A stretch of 64,000 nt of DNA from Scytonema tolypothrichoides VB-61278 (GTDB lineage: Bacteria > Cyanobacteriota > Cyanobacteriia > Cyanobacteriales > Nostocaceae), in contig NZ_JXCA02000016.1 of NCBI RefSeq assembly GCF_000828085.3, forward strand, positions 205,659-269,658, in the 5' to 3' direction. The notes beneath the pieces are model-generated. The model had not been told where the DNA came from. It searched no databases and saw only the letters and a program-made list of their open reading frames with translations. Below are positions 63,883 to 64,000 of the stretch, one piece after another (the stretch's first letter is position 1; every line of letters begins with the position of its first letter). The position numbers and the translations under genes are program-made.

Positions 63883-64000
63883 TCTTTTCTCTCCCTCAGA
63901 GATTTAGTAATTCTATAACGACCCTATCATGGGTGTTGTTGTCTTAAGATTAAAAGACTTACTAAAGTTGGAAAAAATTAAGTTAAGTTAAGTTACAAGT

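Overview
The window is chromosomal DNA from a filamentous cyanobacterium, most likely a heterocyst-forming Nostocales member. It carries photosystem I genes (psaF, psaJ, psaL), a Tic22-family gene, cyanobacterial carB, hemB and secDF, frequent HIP1-type GCGATCGC octamers, heptamer short tandem repeats (TTCCCTG/TTCCCTA and relatives), and many palindromic or MITE-like repeats. Genus and species cannot be fixed from the sequence alone.

Layout. 1-1.0 kb: frameshifted remnant of a transposase. 1.2-8.4 kb: sulfate-binding protein, carB, a Dps ferritin, and a small gene plus a 2Fe-2S thioredoxin-like protein. 8.9-16.4 kb: a secreted protein, a phnD-phnC-phnE phosphonate/phosphite transporter, an intact Tat-exported PhoD phosphatase, and the wreckage of a second phoD tail, a GMC oxidoreductase and a PhoX-like phosphatase. 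This looks like a decaying phosphorus-acquisition island. 16.9-26.9 kb: seven same-strand genes forming a VirB-like type IV secretion apparatus (two small membrane proteins, a VirB4-type ATPase, a VirB5/TrbJ-like secreted coiled-coil protein, a VirB6/TrbL-like membrane protein, two paralogous VirB8-like proteins and a TrbI/VirB10-like protein). No relaxase, coupling ATPase or VirB11 is visible. 27.3-34 kb: coaD with a DivIVA/coiled-coil partner, lgt, a broken STAND-type fragment, a HAD phosphatase with a methyltransferase, and rtcB. 34.5-37.7 kb: a foreign-looking, GC-richer secreted protein gene next to a large beta-helix protein. 39.3-41.2 kb: a transketolase-family enzyme behind a long repeat-bearing leader region. 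42-49.7 kb: a secreted protein, remA-like gene and gmk, the psaF-psaJ-psaL locus, tsaD, an alpha/beta hydrolase, a GNAT acetyltransferase and tRNA-Pro. 50-64 kb: Tic22, prmC, tsaC-type gene, an unusual exonuclease-RQC-HRDC fusion, a degenerate histidine kinase, a second GNAT, secF-secD, pdhB, an HTH regulator, hemB and a DUF4870 protein.

The most interesting items are the relaxase-less, chromosomally embedded VirB-like cluster, whose larger gaps all hold repeats, and the protein at 53738-55207. That protein joins a DEDDy 3'-5' exonuclease to the RQC and HRDC domains of a RecQ helicase without the helicase motor. Recurrent in-frame insertion of palindromic repeats into coding sequences is a further theme. 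All functional calls come from reading translated sequences by eye; no database searches were run.
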